Part shown: piece by piece, positions 50,594 through 59,494 of the stretch | Numbering within the stretch: position 1 is the first letter of the stretch | How the letters are laid out: each line of letters opens with the position of its first letter | Assembly: GCF_900113185.1 (NCBI RefSeq) | Contig: NZ_FOZD01000001.1 | Coordinates: 1,984,001 to 2,048,000, forward strand | Length of the DNA stretch: 64,000 nucleotides | Direction of reading: 5' to 3' | DNA from: Agromyces sp. CF514 | Lineage (GTDB): Bacteria; Actinomycetota; Actinomycetes; Actinomycetales; Microbacteriaceae | Translations under genes and position numbers: made by a program | Notes under the pieces: generated by a model | What the model was told of the DNA's origin: nothing | The model's input: the letters and a program-made list of their open reading frames with translations, nothing else | The model's database searches: none

Positions 50594-51883
50594 TCAGACG
50601 GGCAACCGTGCCGGGAGCGCCCCGGCCCGGTCGAACAGCCGCTCGAACACCACGCCGCGATCGAACTGCAGGGCGTGGGCACGCGCGGCGACCGCACGTT
50701 CGGCACGCTCGGCGGGCGTGCGGGCGAGTGCCGCGTCGATCGCCGCGGCGATCGCGTCGGGGTCGTCGACGGGCACGATCGCGGCGTGATCGCCGACCGC
50801 TTCGATGATGCCGCCCGTGTCGGTCGTGATCACCGCGCCGCCGCCCGCGAGCATCTGCTCGGCCAGCGCGATGCCGAAGGTCTCGACGAACTCCGGACGC
50901 GGCTTGCTCGGCAGCACGTAGGCGGCGCAGCCGGCCATGAGGTACGGCTTCTCGGCGTCGTCGACGTCGTCGAAGAACACGATGCGGTCGGCGATGGGCG
51001 AGGCGGCCGCGAACGCTCGGAGCGCCTGCTCCTCGGGCCCGCGACCAACGATGACGAGCTTCAGCCGCTCGTTCGCGCCCGTGCGCTCGAAGCCCGTGAT
51101 GAGGTCGTCGACGCCCTTCGCCTTCGTCAGGCGCGAGAGGAACAGCACGTAGCCGTCGCGTTCGAGGCCGCGCACCGCGAGCGTCGCCTCGATGACGGCC
51201 GGATCGAGGTCGAGATACGCCGACGTGTCGATCGCCGGGTACGAGATCTCGATGCGCTGGCGGCACTGCTCGGCGAACGCGGTGCCGTGCACGGCGTCGA
51301 TCTCGGCCGCCGACGAGACGATGAGCTCGCGCGTGTACTCCGAGACCGCCACGCAGTGGTCCTGCGAGAGGTAGCTCGACAGCACGTGCGCGGCCGCGCC
51401 GAAGCGACCCTCCTCGACGCACGAGCGCACGACGTTCGTGACATCCGACCCGACGGCCTCGGCGATCGTGGTGACGTTGACCGGGAGGCCCGTGTTCCAC
51501 GCGGCGCGCACGGCGTCGGCCACGGCGATGGTGTGCGGGCTCAGGTACAGCGAGAGGCAGACCGTCGGAACGCCGTCGGTGAACAGCTCGATCAGGCGGC
51601 CCGTGATGCCCGCGAGATAGCGGCCGTCGGGCACCTTGTAGTCGCCGACCGGGTCGGGTCGTTCGACGAAGATGCCCTCGCTGTACGGCAGCATCGTGTC
51701 GAGCGGTTTCAGCGGCAGGCCCGTCGCTTCGAGGCGTTCGATCGGCCAGGTGATGATGCGCACCTCGTCGAAGCCGCGTTCGATCGCGGCCTCGGCGAGG
51801 TTGCGACCCTCGACCGAGTGCCCGCAGATCACGGGGTCGGCGCGATTGACGATGACGAGGCGATTGCGTGGCTTGGTGCTCAT
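50594..51883 (-). CDS. Family 4 glycosyltransferase
   Basis: This is a 429-residue GT-B retaining glycosyltransferase. VLFLSRLTKAKGVDDLITGFE marks the start of the C-terminal nucleotide-sugar domain, VIVGRGPEEQALRAFA follows, and the EX7E motif is in EFVETFGIALAEQML (about residue 325). The N-terminal acceptor domain has SVEGRNLAEAAIERG and a long insert. AAAGGAA lies before the ATG. It is 34 bases downstream of the GH92 gene on the same strand, so both are probably on one transcript and act on the same, perhaps mannose-containing, glycan. Donor unknown. Confidence 0.85.
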   Translation of the reverse strand: MSTKPRNRLVIVNRADPVICGHSVEGRNLAEAAIERGFDEVRIITWPIERLEATGLPLKPLDTMLPYSEGIFVERPDPVGDYKVPDGRYLAGITGRLIELFTDGVPTVCLSLYLSPHTIAVADAVRAAWNTGLPVNVTTIAEAVGSDVTNVVRSCVEEGRFGAAAHVLSSYLSQDHCVAVSEYTRELIVSSAAEIDAVHGTAFAEQCRQRIEISYPAIDTSAYLDLDPAVIEATLAVRGLERDGYVLFLSRLTKAKGVDDLITGFERTGANERLKLVIVGRGPEEQALRAFAAASPIADRIVFFDDVDDAEKPYLMAGCAAYVLPSKPRPEFVETFGIALAEQMLAGGGAVITTDTGGIIEAVGDHAAIVPVDDPDAIAAAIDAALARTPAERAERAVAARAHALQFDRGVVFERLFDRAGALPARLPV

Positions 51884-51917
51884 GACGGTTCCTTTCAGCG
51901 CTGGCGGTCGTGCCGGG

Positions 51918-54113
51918 TCATCCGCTCGGGGTCGAGGGCGGTCGGGCGTCCGTGCCCCACGCGCCGGGCTCGGGCCCGAGCTCGACGAGTAATCGGCCGC
52001 CGCGGTGCACCTCGTCGCCGCGGAGCCACGTGCGATCGATCGGATCGCCGTTCAGGCGGACCGACTGCACGTACTGCGGGGGACCGTCGTGCCGGGGCTC
52101 GACGAAGCCCCTCGTCTCGATCGCGAGGTCGCCGCCGCTGAACGCGATTCGGCTCTCGGCATGCGCGGGCGCGTTCACGAGGAACAGGTTCTGACCGGCG
52201 ACGGGGAACAGCCCGAGCGACGCCCACACGTACCAGGAACTGAGGCCTCCGGAGTCGTCGTTGCCCGGCAGCCCGCCCCGGCCGGTGCCGAACTGCTGCT
52301 GCACCGCGGCGTGCACCACCTCGGCGGTGCGGTCGGGCCGGCCCGCGTAGTGATAGGCCCACGGGGCGTCCATGTCGGGCTCGTTGTTCATGCCCTCGAA
52401 CCGGCCGAGCGCGTAGCCCGCCGTGATCTCGTCGATGCCCGGTTGGAGCCCTGGCTGTTGCACGGGCTGCGCACCGTAGCCGAAGAATCGGTCGAGCATG
52501 TCGACGAATCGCTCGTCGCCGCCCGCGAGATCGATGCGGCCGCGCATGTCGTGCAGCAGGCGGAACGAGTAGTTGTACCGGCTGCCCTCGTAGAACGTCG
52601 AATCGACGAGGAGGCCCGTCTCGAGGTCGAACGCGTTGCGCCACCGCGACGAGAGGCCGACGAACTGCTCGACGAGCGCACGGTCGCCGACGCGTTCGGC
52701 CACCTTGGACGTGCACCAGTAGCCGAACGCGAGATCGAGCGTGTGACTGATCGGATGCGCGTGCCCGCGAAGCAGGAAGTCCTCTCCGTAGGTGCGCCGG
52801 AGGTCGGCATTCATGTGCACGAGTGCCCAGTCCCAGTCGACGCCCGGCAGGTCGAGCTGGCACAGGTCGGCGAGGAACGTCTGCGCGAGCGCGCTGCCCT
52901 GCCGCGAGAACCGGTCGCTGCCTCGCGCCATGCGGTAGCCGATCGGGAAGTTGCCCTCCTCCTCGCAGATGGTCAGCAGCGCCGTGCCCAGCTCGATCGC
53001 GCGCTCGGGCATGAGCGCGGTGATGAGCGGCAGTTGCGTGCGGTAGATGTCCCACATGGTCGACAGGTCGAACACGAACGGCCCGTCGGTGGGCCAGAAC
53101 GGGCTCTCCTCTGGTGCGAGGCACGGCTTGATGAGCGAGTGGTAGAGCGCCGTCGAGAACACGGTGTCGCGCTCGGCGCTCGGGGCGTCGACCGCGATCG
53201 CCTTCAGCTGACGTCGCCAGGTCTTGCGCGTGCGCTCGCGTCGAGGGGTGAACCGCGAGTCGCCCTCGCCGCAGTCGGCGCGCAGGTTCGCCTTCGCCTG
53301 CTCGACCCCGCGCAGCGAGAAGCCGATGCGCACCTCGATCGACTGGCCGGGCTCGCTCGGCCCGGCCCACATGAGCCCGAACGGCCGCAGGGTCGTCGGC
53401 CGGATGTGGTCGAACGCGAGGCGCGTGCCGCCCGGCATCAGTCGTCGGTCGTACCAGAGCATCTGCCGCCACGAACTCGCGTCGCACTCGATGTAGACCG
53501 CGAGCGGCGTGCCCTCGACGACGATCTCGCCCTGCGCGACGCCCGGACCCACCGACTCGAGCTTGGCCCGCAGCGGGATCGTCTCGCCATAGGGGATGCC
53601 GAGACCGCCGAGCGAGAAGTCGATCACGACCCGGGCGTTGCGATGCCGCGGGAAGGTGTACCGGTGCACGGCGCTCTTCGGCCCGACCGTGAGCTCGGAG
53701 CGGATGCCGTTCTCGAGCGTCGCCTGGTAGTACCCGGGCTCCGCCGTCTCGTCGGTGATGTCCCACTGGCGGCCGAGCTCGTCGAGCGGCTCGATCATGG
53801 GCGTCACCCGGAAGTAGTTGTAGTACTTGCGGATCGCGCCGGTGCCCGACTGCTGGAAATGCGTGAACCCCGAGGCCACGGGGCGATCGTGGATCGCGAC
53901 CGGCAGTCCCTCGGTGCCGAGGTCGTACCGGCCGTAGCCCGTCGGGTAGGCGCCGGAGTACGCGCAGGCCGAGACCATGCCGAGCGGATACGTCGCACCC
54001 GGATGCGTGTTGCCGACCTGCGGCTTCGGCCACCACCAGGTCGCCGCGAGCCCCGTCTGCGCGGGGAGCGCGGTCGCCTCGGTTCCGATGAACGGGTCGA
54101 CGCGGCCGATCAT
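51918..54113 (-). CDS. GH92 alpha-mannosidase-like glycoside hydrolase, no signal peptide
   Basis: This is a 731-residue glycoside hydrolase family 92 protein. VDPFIGTE and HPGATYPLGMVSACAYSG are the family's N-terminal landmarks, FSTALYHSLIKPCLAPEESP and TMWDIYRTQLPLITALMPE mark the (alpha/alpha)6 barrel, and GNDDSGGLSSWYVWASLGLFPV (about 617) is the best known GH92 signature with the catalytic/calcium acidic residues. GH92 enzymes are Ca-dependent exo-alpha-mannosidases, normally exported; here no signal peptide is visible, so it should be intracellular. ATG 54113 has GAGG at good spacing; ATG 54122 is the alternative. Confidence 0.88.
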   Translation of the reverse strand: MIGRVDPFIGTEATALPAQTGLAATWWWPKPQVGNTHPGATYPLGMVSACAYSGAYPTGYGRYDLGTEGLPVAIHDRPVASGFTHFQQSGTGAIRKYYNYFRVTPMIEPLDELGRQWDITDETAEPGYYQATLENGIRSELTVGPKSAVHRYTFPRHRNARVVIDFSLGGLGIPYGETIPLRAKLESVGPGVAQGEIVVEGTPLAVYIECDASSWRQMLWYDRRLMPGGTRLAFDHIRPTTLRPFGLMWAGPSEPGQSIEVRIGFSLRGVEQAKANLRADCGEGDSRFTPRRERTRKTWRRQLKAIAVDAPSAERDTVFSTALYHSLIKPCLAPEESPFWPTDGPFVFDLSTMWDIYRTQLPLITALMPERAIELGTALLTICEEEGNFPIGYRMARGSDRFSRQGSALAQTFLADLCQLDLPGVDWDWALVHMNADLRRTYGEDFLLRGHAHPISHTLDLAFGYWCTSKVAERVGDRALVEQFVGLSSRWRNAFDLETGLLVDSTFYEGSRYNYSFRLLHDMRGRIDLAGGDERFVDMLDRFFGYGAQPVQQPGLQPGIDEITAGYALGRFEGMNNEPDMDAPWAYHYAGRPDRTAEVVHAAVQQQFGTGRGGLPGNDDSGGLSSWYVWASLGLFPVAGQNLFLVNAPAHAESRIAFSGGDLAIETRGFVEPRHDGPPQYVQSVRLNGDPIDRTWLRGDEVHRGGRLLVELGPEPGAWGTDARPPSTPSG

Positions 54114-54442
54114 GCCGGGCATCCTCGCCCCGGCCGGATCTTCGGTGACGCCGGTCGAACGTCGGTCGCGTGCAACGTGGCCATGTGGGGACGCTACGTG
54201 CTCGGCGCTCGCCGTAGGTTACGGGCCGATGAACGATGACGGGCGGGCCCGCGGTGCGCGTTCGCCGCGGCATCCGCTCGACGAGGGCCTCGGATGCCGC
54301 GGTCGGCCTGAATCGGGAATGACAGCGCCCGCCGACTGTTGTATCCTGTAAGGCCGCGCAACCCTCGGGTTCGGGCGGCATTGGAAACTCCACAGCGTGT
54401 GACAACGGCTCGCCGAACCGGTACGACCGGGCGGTGCGACAT
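54114..54442. other. Intergenic region between GH92 and ssrA
   Basis: About 330 bases without a gene. It holds an inverted repeat, CCGCGGCATCCG (54265-54276) with CGGATGCCGCGG (54291-54302), then the ssrA promoter and the 5' leader of the tmRNA precursor. Open frames through it run into the tmRNA and are not genes. Confidence 0.7.
54320..54347 (+). promoter_or_regulatory. Probable ssrA promoter
   Basis: TGACAG (54320-54325) and TATCCT (54342-54347) are 16 bases apart. The precursor would carry about 90 extra 5' bases to be removed by RNase P. Confidence 0.5.
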
Positions 54443-54812
54443 GGGGATGATCGGTTTCGACATCGTCTGTGTACCCACGAGAAGCGGGCCGAGGATCCAG
54501 GGTTATCTCGTAAACGATCTCTGGAAAAAAATAACTGCCAATAAGACGCAGTCTGACTTCGCCCTCGCTGCTTAAGCGAGCTCGATAGTCCGTCAGCCCG
54601 GGTTCGTTTCCGCCCCGGTCGCTGGCGTCATCTAGGAAACTCGCTGCACGTCGTCGCCTGAGCGCCGTGTGGGACTTTCTTCAGGCTGGGCCTGTCGACT
54701 TAGGTGCCTGTGGCAAAGGTCGGGGCCGAGCAGAACGCTTGCACAGGATGCGCCCGGAGAAGGCGTGGAAACTCAGCGATGGACGGGGGTTCAATTCCCC
54801 CCATCTCCACCA
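54443..54812 (+). ncRNA. ssrA: tmRNA
   Basis: The 370-base RNA begins GGGGATGATCGGTTTCGACA and ends with a T-arm (GGGGGTTCAATTCCCCCC) and CATCTCCACCA; the ends pair as a 7-bp acceptor stem, and CCA is encoded. The tag reading frame at 54537-54572 gives ANKTQSDFALAA followed by TAA, ending in the LAA degron recognised by ClpXP. An A-rich stretch (GGAAAAAAATAACT) precedes the resume codon. It works with SmpB to rescue stalled ribosomes. Protein frames overlapping it are spurious. Confidence 0.97.
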
Positions 54813-54892
54813 TCAGCCGTTGTCGCACGTTGTGGAACTCCATGAGAGGCCGTCCTTCGGGGCGGCCTCTCGTGGTCTCGGAGTGCGCGTGG

Positions 54893-55804
54893 TCAGGCGG
54901 CGGATGCCGCGCGCAGCAGTTCGCTCGCGCGATGCACGGCGGGGTTGGTGCGCATCGTGCGCTTGACCCGCATCATGATGCGGCGGCGGGCCGCGGCATC
55001 CGTGATCGGGATCATGACCGTGCCGGGCGGCAGGGCGATCGCCCCGAGCCGGGGGAGCACGGTGACCCCGACGCCGGTCGCGACGTAGTCGAACGCGCTC
55101 GTGTAGTCGGGCGCCTGGATGCGGAAGCGCGGCGCGAAGCCGGCCGTCGCCGCGGAGGCCATCACGATCTCGCGGCACGGACCGCGACTGTGGTCGTTGT
55201 CGATCCACGGCTCGTCGGCGAGTTCGGCGAGGCCGACCTCGGTGCGGCCGGCGAGCGCGTGGCCGGCGGGCACGACCACGACGTAGCCCTCGCCGCGGAG
55301 CTCCTCGAGGTCGTACGCGTCGGCCACGCCCTCGCCTGCGGACGGGTCCCGGTCGGCGCGCACGGACTCGGCGACGTACAGCTCGATGTCGGGGTCGCCG
55401 GTGAGCTGTCCGCGCAGCTCGATCATCGTGAGCTCGAGCCTGAGCTGCGGGAACTCGCGGGCGAGGGCGGCGACGACCTGCGGCAGCCACGCGCGGTTCG
55501 CCGACGAGAACGTTCCGATGCGCACGGTGCCGGTGCGACCCGTGCGCAGGTCGTCGACGACGCCGTCGAAGTCGGCGAGGTGGTCGAGCACGCGCGCGGC
55601 CCGTTCGGCGACGGCCACGCCGGCCGCCGTGGGCACGATGCCTCGGCCACGACGCTCGACGAGCGTGAGACCCGTCTCACGCTGGAGTGCGCTGACGTGC
55701 TGGCTCACCGCGGACGCCGTGTAGCCGAGCCTCGTGGCGGCCCGATTGATCGAGCCGGTCTGCACGACGGCACGGAACACGGTGAGGCGATGCGGGTCGA
55801 CCAT
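54893..55804 (-). CDS. LysR family transcriptional regulator
   Basis: This is a 303-residue LysR-type regulator. HRLTVFRAVVQTGSINRAATRLGYTASAVSQHVSALQRETGLTLVERRGRGIVPTAAG is the N-terminal helix-turn-helix; the rest is the two-lobe inducer domain. ATG 55804 follows a TAGTGT -10 at 6 bases. It is divergent from an EamA/DMT exporter gene with about 80 bases between starts, the arrangement in which LysR proteins commonly activate the neighbouring exporter. The inducer is unknown, possibly an amino acid or a related metabolite. Confidence 0.9.
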   Translation of the reverse strand: MVDPHRLTVFRAVVQTGSINRAATRLGYTASAVSQHVSALQRETGLTLVERRGRGIVPTAAGVAVAERAARVLDHLADFDGVVDDLRTGRTGTVRIGTFSSANRAWLPQVVAALAREFPQLRLELTMIELRGQLTGDPDIELYVAESVRADRDPSAGEGVADAYDLEELRGEGYVVVVPAGHALAGRTEVGLAELADEPWIDNDHSRGPCREIVMASAATAGFAPRFRIQAPDYTSAFDYVATGVGVTVLPRLGAIALPPGTVMIPITDAAARRRIMMRVKRTMRTNPAVHRASELLRAASAA

Positions 55805-55810
55805 GGCCCG

Positions 55811-55816
55811 ACACTA
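55811..55816 (-). promoter_or_regulatory. -10 box (TAGTGT), leaderless type
   Basis: TAGTGT on the minus strand, 6 bases, then the ATG at 55804. Confidence 0.5.
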
Positions 55817-55885
55817 CAGCGTTGCTACATGAATGCCAATGATCGTTCGCTTGTTCTTCAGCGTGGTCTCGAGCAGGCTTCACCC

Positions 55886-56824
55886 ATGCGCACCACTTCC
55901 GCCGAGTCATCCGTGCCCGCACCGACGCTCGTCTCGCCCGCCTCGACCTCGACGACCGGATGGCGCGTGCTCGCCGCGATGGCCGTCGTGCTCGTGCTGT
56001 GGGCCTCGGCGTTCATCGCGATCCGGTACGTGGGCGACGCGATCTCACCCGGACCGCTCGCGCTCGGCCGCCAGCTCGTCGGCGCCGCCGCGCTCATCTC
56101 GGTCGCGATCATCCGCCGTCCGCCCCTGCCGCGCGGACGCACGCTCGCGCTCATCGCGCTCTACGGCGTGCTCTGGTTCGCGGGCTACACGCTCGTGCTC
56201 AACCTCGCCGAACGCCACCTCGACGCGGGCACGGCCGCCATGCTCGTGAACATCGCACCGCTGCTCGTCGCGCTCGCCGCGGGCGCGTTCCTCAAGGAGG
56301 GCTTCCCGCGGTCGCTCATGATCGGCATGCTCGTCGCGTTCGTCGGCGTCGTCGTCATCGCCACCGGGGGCGTCGGCGCGCACAGCGATCCGCTCGGCAT
56401 CGCGCTCGGCATCCTCGCCGCCGTGCTCTACGCGCTCGGCGTGCTCGTGCAGAAGGTCGCCCTGCGCACGGCCGACGCCCTCAGCGCGACCTGGGTGGGG
56501 TGCGCGATCGGTGCCGCGGTGCTGCTGCCGTTCCTGCCGCAGGCGGTCGGCGAGCTCGCCGTCGCACCGGCGCCCGCCGTCTGGGCGATGGCGTACCTCG
56601 GGGTGTTCCCGACCGCGATCGCGTTCCTGCTCTGGGCGTACGTGCTCAAGCGCACCCCGGCCGGGCTCACGGCCTCGGCCACGCTCGCGGTCCCGGCGAT
56701 CGTCGTGCTGCTGAGCCGGCTGCTGCTCGGCGAGCTGCCCACCCTGCTCGGCATGATCGGCGGCGCGCTGTGCCTCGCCGGCGTCGCGATCAGCAGGCGG
56801 TCGCCGCGGCCTCCGAAGGCCTGA
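55886..56824 (+). CDS. EamA/DMT family exporter
   Basis: This is a 312-residue membrane protein with ten hydrophobic segments in two five-helix EamA repeats. VVLVLWASAFIAIRYVGDAISPGPLALGRQLVG opens repeat 1, with the W-A-S/A-F motif of DMT transporters. TAIAFLLWAYVLKRTPAGLTASATLAVPAIVVLLSRLLLGE is the corresponding end of repeat 2. Such proteins export amino acids or other small metabolites. ATG 55886 fits the family's length; an upstream in-frame ATG at about 55829 is possible. It is divergent from the LysR gene and likely its regulatory target. Confidence 0.88.
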   Translation: MRTTSAESSVPAPTLVSPASTSTTGWRVLAAMAVVLVLWASAFIAIRYVGDAISPGPLALGRQLVGAAALISVAIIRRPPLPRGRTLALIALYGVLWFAGYTLVLNLAERHLDAGTAAMLVNIAPLLVALAAGAFLKEGFPRSLMIGMLVAFVGVVVIATGGVGAHSDPLGIALGILAAVLYALGVLVQKVALRTADALSATWVGCAIGAAVLLPFLPQAVGELAVAPAPAVWAMAYLGVFPTAIAFLLWAYVLKRTPAGLTASATLAVPAIVVLLSRLLLGELPTLLGMIGGALCLAGVAISRRSPRPPKA

Positions 56825-56869
56825 GGGCGCTCAGGGGCGATCGACGGATGCCGCGGCGAGCGACTGGCG

Positions 56870-57517
56870 TCAGGCCGGCTCGCGTGCGAGCAGGCCGTTC
56901 TGGATGCGCTGCACGCCGCCGAACTGCCCGCAGCAGACGCACGCGAACAGCACGGCCCAACCCGCCCACAATGCGGTCTGCGACACGGGCGCGGCGATCA
57001 CCAGGGCGCGGATCGCCGCCGACGCCGCGAAGACCGCGGCGAGGCCGGCGAGCGAGGACGTGATCAGGCGGGGGAGGAGGTCGCCCGAGTACCCGGCGAA
57101 GCGAACCGCGAACCAGTCGCCCCGCCCGGGTGCTCGGCGGCCGTGCGCGTACGGGAGCTCAGCCCAGTACGCGGCCGCCCGCGCGAGCCTGCGCCCGGAG
57201 CGGTGCAGCCCCACGAGCAGCACGATGGACGGCACGCCGAAGGCCGCGGCGACCAGGATGACGAACGCGGCGAACACGGCGTCGCCGAGCGGGTCTGCGC
57301 CCGACGCGAGCACCTCGATCGCGAAGCTCGTGATGAGCACCGCGACCGCCGCACCCGCCGTGCCGAGCAGTCCGAGCGCCCATCGCGACGTTCGGCCGTA
57401 GTCGGCGCGCGTGCGCTCGGCGGCGGCGTCGGCGTCGATCGCGCCGAGCCGTGCGCCGGTGCCGGCCTCCGCCTCGAGCACATCGGGGAGCGTCGCAGGC
57501 AGGATCATGCGGAACAT
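56870..57517 (-). CDS. Membrane protein of unknown function
   Basis: This is a 215-residue protein. An N-terminal amphipathic region (MFRMILPATLPDVLEAEAGTGARLGAID) is followed by two helices (about 50-100) and, after a soluble part with RRLARAAAYWAELPYAHGRR, two more (about 150-200). The C-terminal segment carries a CVCCGQFGG cysteine cluster beside the membrane. I do not recognise a family. ATG 57517 is chosen with GAGG upstream; an ATG at 57508 and an upstream extension to 57589 are alternatives. It is convergent with the EamA gene and divergent from the cellulase gene. Confidence 0.55.
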   Translation of the reverse strand: MFRMILPATLPDVLEAEAGTGARLGAIDADAAAERTRADYGRTSRWALGLLGTAGAAVAVLITSFAIEVLASGADPLGDAVFAAFVILVAAAFGVPSIVLLVGLHRSGRRLARAAAYWAELPYAHGRRAPGRGDWFAVRFAGYSGDLLPRLITSSLAGLAAVFAASAAIRALVIAAPVSQTALWAGWAVLFACVCCGQFGGVQRIQNGLLAREPA

Positions 57518-57668
57518 CGGACCTCGTCGGGACCGATGCTGCGAGGTCCACGGATCACGCGTCTCCTGTCGTTCGGGCCTGCCTGCCATCGTATGGGTGC
57601 CGCCGGGCGCTGCGCTCCGCGTCGAGGCGGCGCAGAGCCGCCGCAGTGCGTTCGACGGACGCGACCCC

Positions 57669-57697
57669 TTGACACCGGACCGCGATGCACGGAATCG
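57669..57697 (+). promoter_or_regulatory. Candidate promoter of the GH6 gene
   Basis: TTGACA (57669-57674) is a perfect -35; 17 bases later GAATCG (57692-57697) is a weak -10. The operator starts 20 bases further on, so a bound repressor would block the elongating or initiating polymerase. Confidence 0.5.
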
Positions 57698-57716
57698 TGG
57701 GGATCGCCCTCGACGA

Positions 57717-57741
57717 TGAGAGCGCTCTCACGATGTGAGAG
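57717..57741 (+). promoter_or_regulatory. CebR-type operator, two overlapping palindromes
   Basis: TGAGAGCGCTCTCA (57717-57730) is a perfect 14-bp palindrome differing from the CebR consensus TGGGAGCGCTCCCA by symmetric changes. CTCTCACGATGTGAGAG (57725-57741) is a second inverted repeat sharing six bases with it. Confidence 0.8.
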
Positions 57742-57799
57742 TCAGATGTTCCGGCGGATGCGAATCCGTGCTGGTCGACGAAGATCCTGGAGCGTGACG

Positions 57800-59401
57800 A
57801 TGACTTCCCACCCCCGACACATCTGGCGGACCGGCGCGGCGGTCGCCGCGGCCGGCCTGCTGACGGTCAGCCTGACCGCCCTGGCGGCACCGGCCTCGGC
57901 CGACGAACCCGTGGGCCTCGCCGGGTCGACGCTCTACGTCGACCCGCTCAGCACCACGCTCGAAGCAGCCCAGACGCTGAGCGGCCAGGCCCGCGCCGAC
58001 GCCCAGCTGCTCGGGAGCATCCCGTCGGGTTCGTGGATCACGAAGGGCACCCCGGCCGAGGCCCGGGCTGCGGCCGACTCGATCGTCGACCGCGCGACGG
58101 CGCGAGGCGAGATGCCGCTGCTCGTCGTCTACAACCTGCCGTTCCGCGACTGCGCCCAGTACTCGGCCGGTGGTGCTGCGGACACGGCCGCCTACGAGGC
58201 CTGGGTCGACGGAGTCGCGGCCGGCATCGGCGATCGGTCGGCTACCGTCATCCTCGAACCCGACGGGGTCGGCATCATCCCGCACTACACGACCCTCGAC
58301 GGCCAGCAGGAATGGTGCCAGCCGGCCGAGCTCGATCCCGCCACTGCGACGTCGGATCGGTTCGCCCAGCTGAACGGCGCCGTCGATCGCCTCAAGGCCG
58401 GCGCCGCGACATCCGTCTACCTCGACGGAACCGGCGCGAGCTGGCTGAACGTCGGCGAGATCTCCGACCGCCTCATCAAGGCGGGCGTCGAACGCGCCGA
58501 CGGGTTCTTCCTGAACGCCTCGAACTACCAGTTCACCGCGAACTCCACGTCCTTCGGCACTTGGGTCTCCTCGTGCATCGCCTACGTCACGCAGGTGAAT
58601 CCCGGCGCGTTCGGCGACTGCGGCAACCAGTACTGGAACGGCGGACCCGCCAACGGCTGGCAGGGCGTCGCCATGAGCCAGTACGCCGAATGGAGCACCG
58701 ACGCGGCCGACCCGGCGGCCAACACAGCCGGCGTGGACTCCCGCTACGCGAGCATCCTCGCGGGCGTCGAACCGAGCACGCGCTTCGTGATCGACACCAG
58801 TCGAAACGGCCTCGGACCGTGGCAGTATCCGGCGGGCGCCTACCCGGTGCACGAGGACTGGTGCAACCCACCCGCCCGCGGCGCGGGCGCGCTGCCGACC
58901 ACCGACACCGGCGTGGCGCTCGTCGACGCCTACCTCTGGATCAAGGTGCCCGGCGAATCCGACGGCAAGTGCTACCGCGGCACGGCCGGCCCGCTCGACC
59001 CCGCGCGCGGGATCGAGGACCCGGCCGCCGGACAGTGGTTCGCCGTGCAGGCACGAGAGCTCGTCTCGCTCGCCTCGCCCGCCCTCGCCCCGCTCGCGTG
59101 CGACGTCGACGTCACGGGAACGCGCATCGGCAAGGGCTTCGCGGCCGTGGTCGTGCTCGAGAACCGCGGCACCACGACGCTCGACCCGTGGCAGCTGACG
59201 TGGACCTTCTCCGGGCCGCAGAAGGTGACCGGGGTGCTCGGGGGTTCGGCGAAGCAGGTCGGCGCCGTGGTGACCGTCGACGCTCCCAAGCGGCTCGCGA
59301 AGCTCGCACCGGGCAAGAAGACCCTGATCGTGGTCTCGGGCACGGGACCGGCGGCCGAGCCGTGGCAATTCACGCTCAACGGGCGCGCCTGCACGAGCTG
59401 A
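57800..59401 (+). CDS. Secreted GH6 cellulase with degenerate CBM2-like domain
   Basis: This is a 533-residue secreted beta-1,4-glucanase. The signal peptide (HIWRTGAAVAAAGLLTVSLTALAAPASA) is followed by the GH6 domain: YNLPFRDCAQYSAGG with the conserved Asp (about 116), VILEPDGVGIIPH with the catalytic acid (about 155), NASNYQ, GNQYWNGGPANGW, DTSRNGLGPW (about 332) and WIKVPGESDGKCYRG. The C-terminal about 100 residues have the CBM2 cysteine pair and fold pattern, but two of the three cellulose-stacking Trp are replaced (IGKGF, LGGSA). GGAG lies before the ATG. Regulation by a LacI/CebR-type repressor is likely. Confidence 0.9.
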   Translation: MTSHPRHIWRTGAAVAAAGLLTVSLTALAAPASADEPVGLAGSTLYVDPLSTTLEAAQTLSGQARADAQLLGSIPSGSWITKGTPAEARAAADSIVDRATARGEMPLLVVYNLPFRDCAQYSAGGAADTAAYEAWVDGVAAGIGDRSATVILEPDGVGIIPHYTTLDGQQEWCQPAELDPATATSDRFAQLNGAVDRLKAGAATSVYLDGTGASWLNVGEISDRLIKAGVERADGFFLNASNYQFTANSTSFGTWVSSCIAYVTQVNPGAFGDCGNQYWNGGPANGWQGVAMSQYAEWSTDAADPAANTAGVDSRYASILAGVEPSTRFVIDTSRNGLGPWQYPAGAYPVHEDWCNPPARGAGALPTTDTGVALVDAYLWIKVPGESDGKCYRGTAGPLDPARGIEDPAAGQWFAVQARELVSLASPALAPLACDVDVTGTRIGKGFAAVVVLENRGTTTLDPWQLTWTFSGPQKVTGVLGGSAKQVGAVVTVDAPKRLAKLAPGKKTLIVVSGTGPAAEPWQFTLNGRACTS

Positions 59402-59494
59402 GCGGCCGCCGCGGCGCAGCGGGCGCAACGCGCTTCGCCGCGTCGACCTGACGGCGCAGGGCGTCGGGGCTCCGCTCGGGCCCCGACGTCCGGC

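Noticed and set aside
51895..54405. Alternative long minus-strand frame over the GH92 gene
   Set aside because: Its translation is Arg/Pro-rich without motifs, while the other frame carries all GH92 signatures.
54339..54575. Protein-coding gene ending in ANKTQSDFALAA
   Set aside because: The frame runs through the tmRNA 5' domain; the end is the tmRNA tag frame, not a separate gene.
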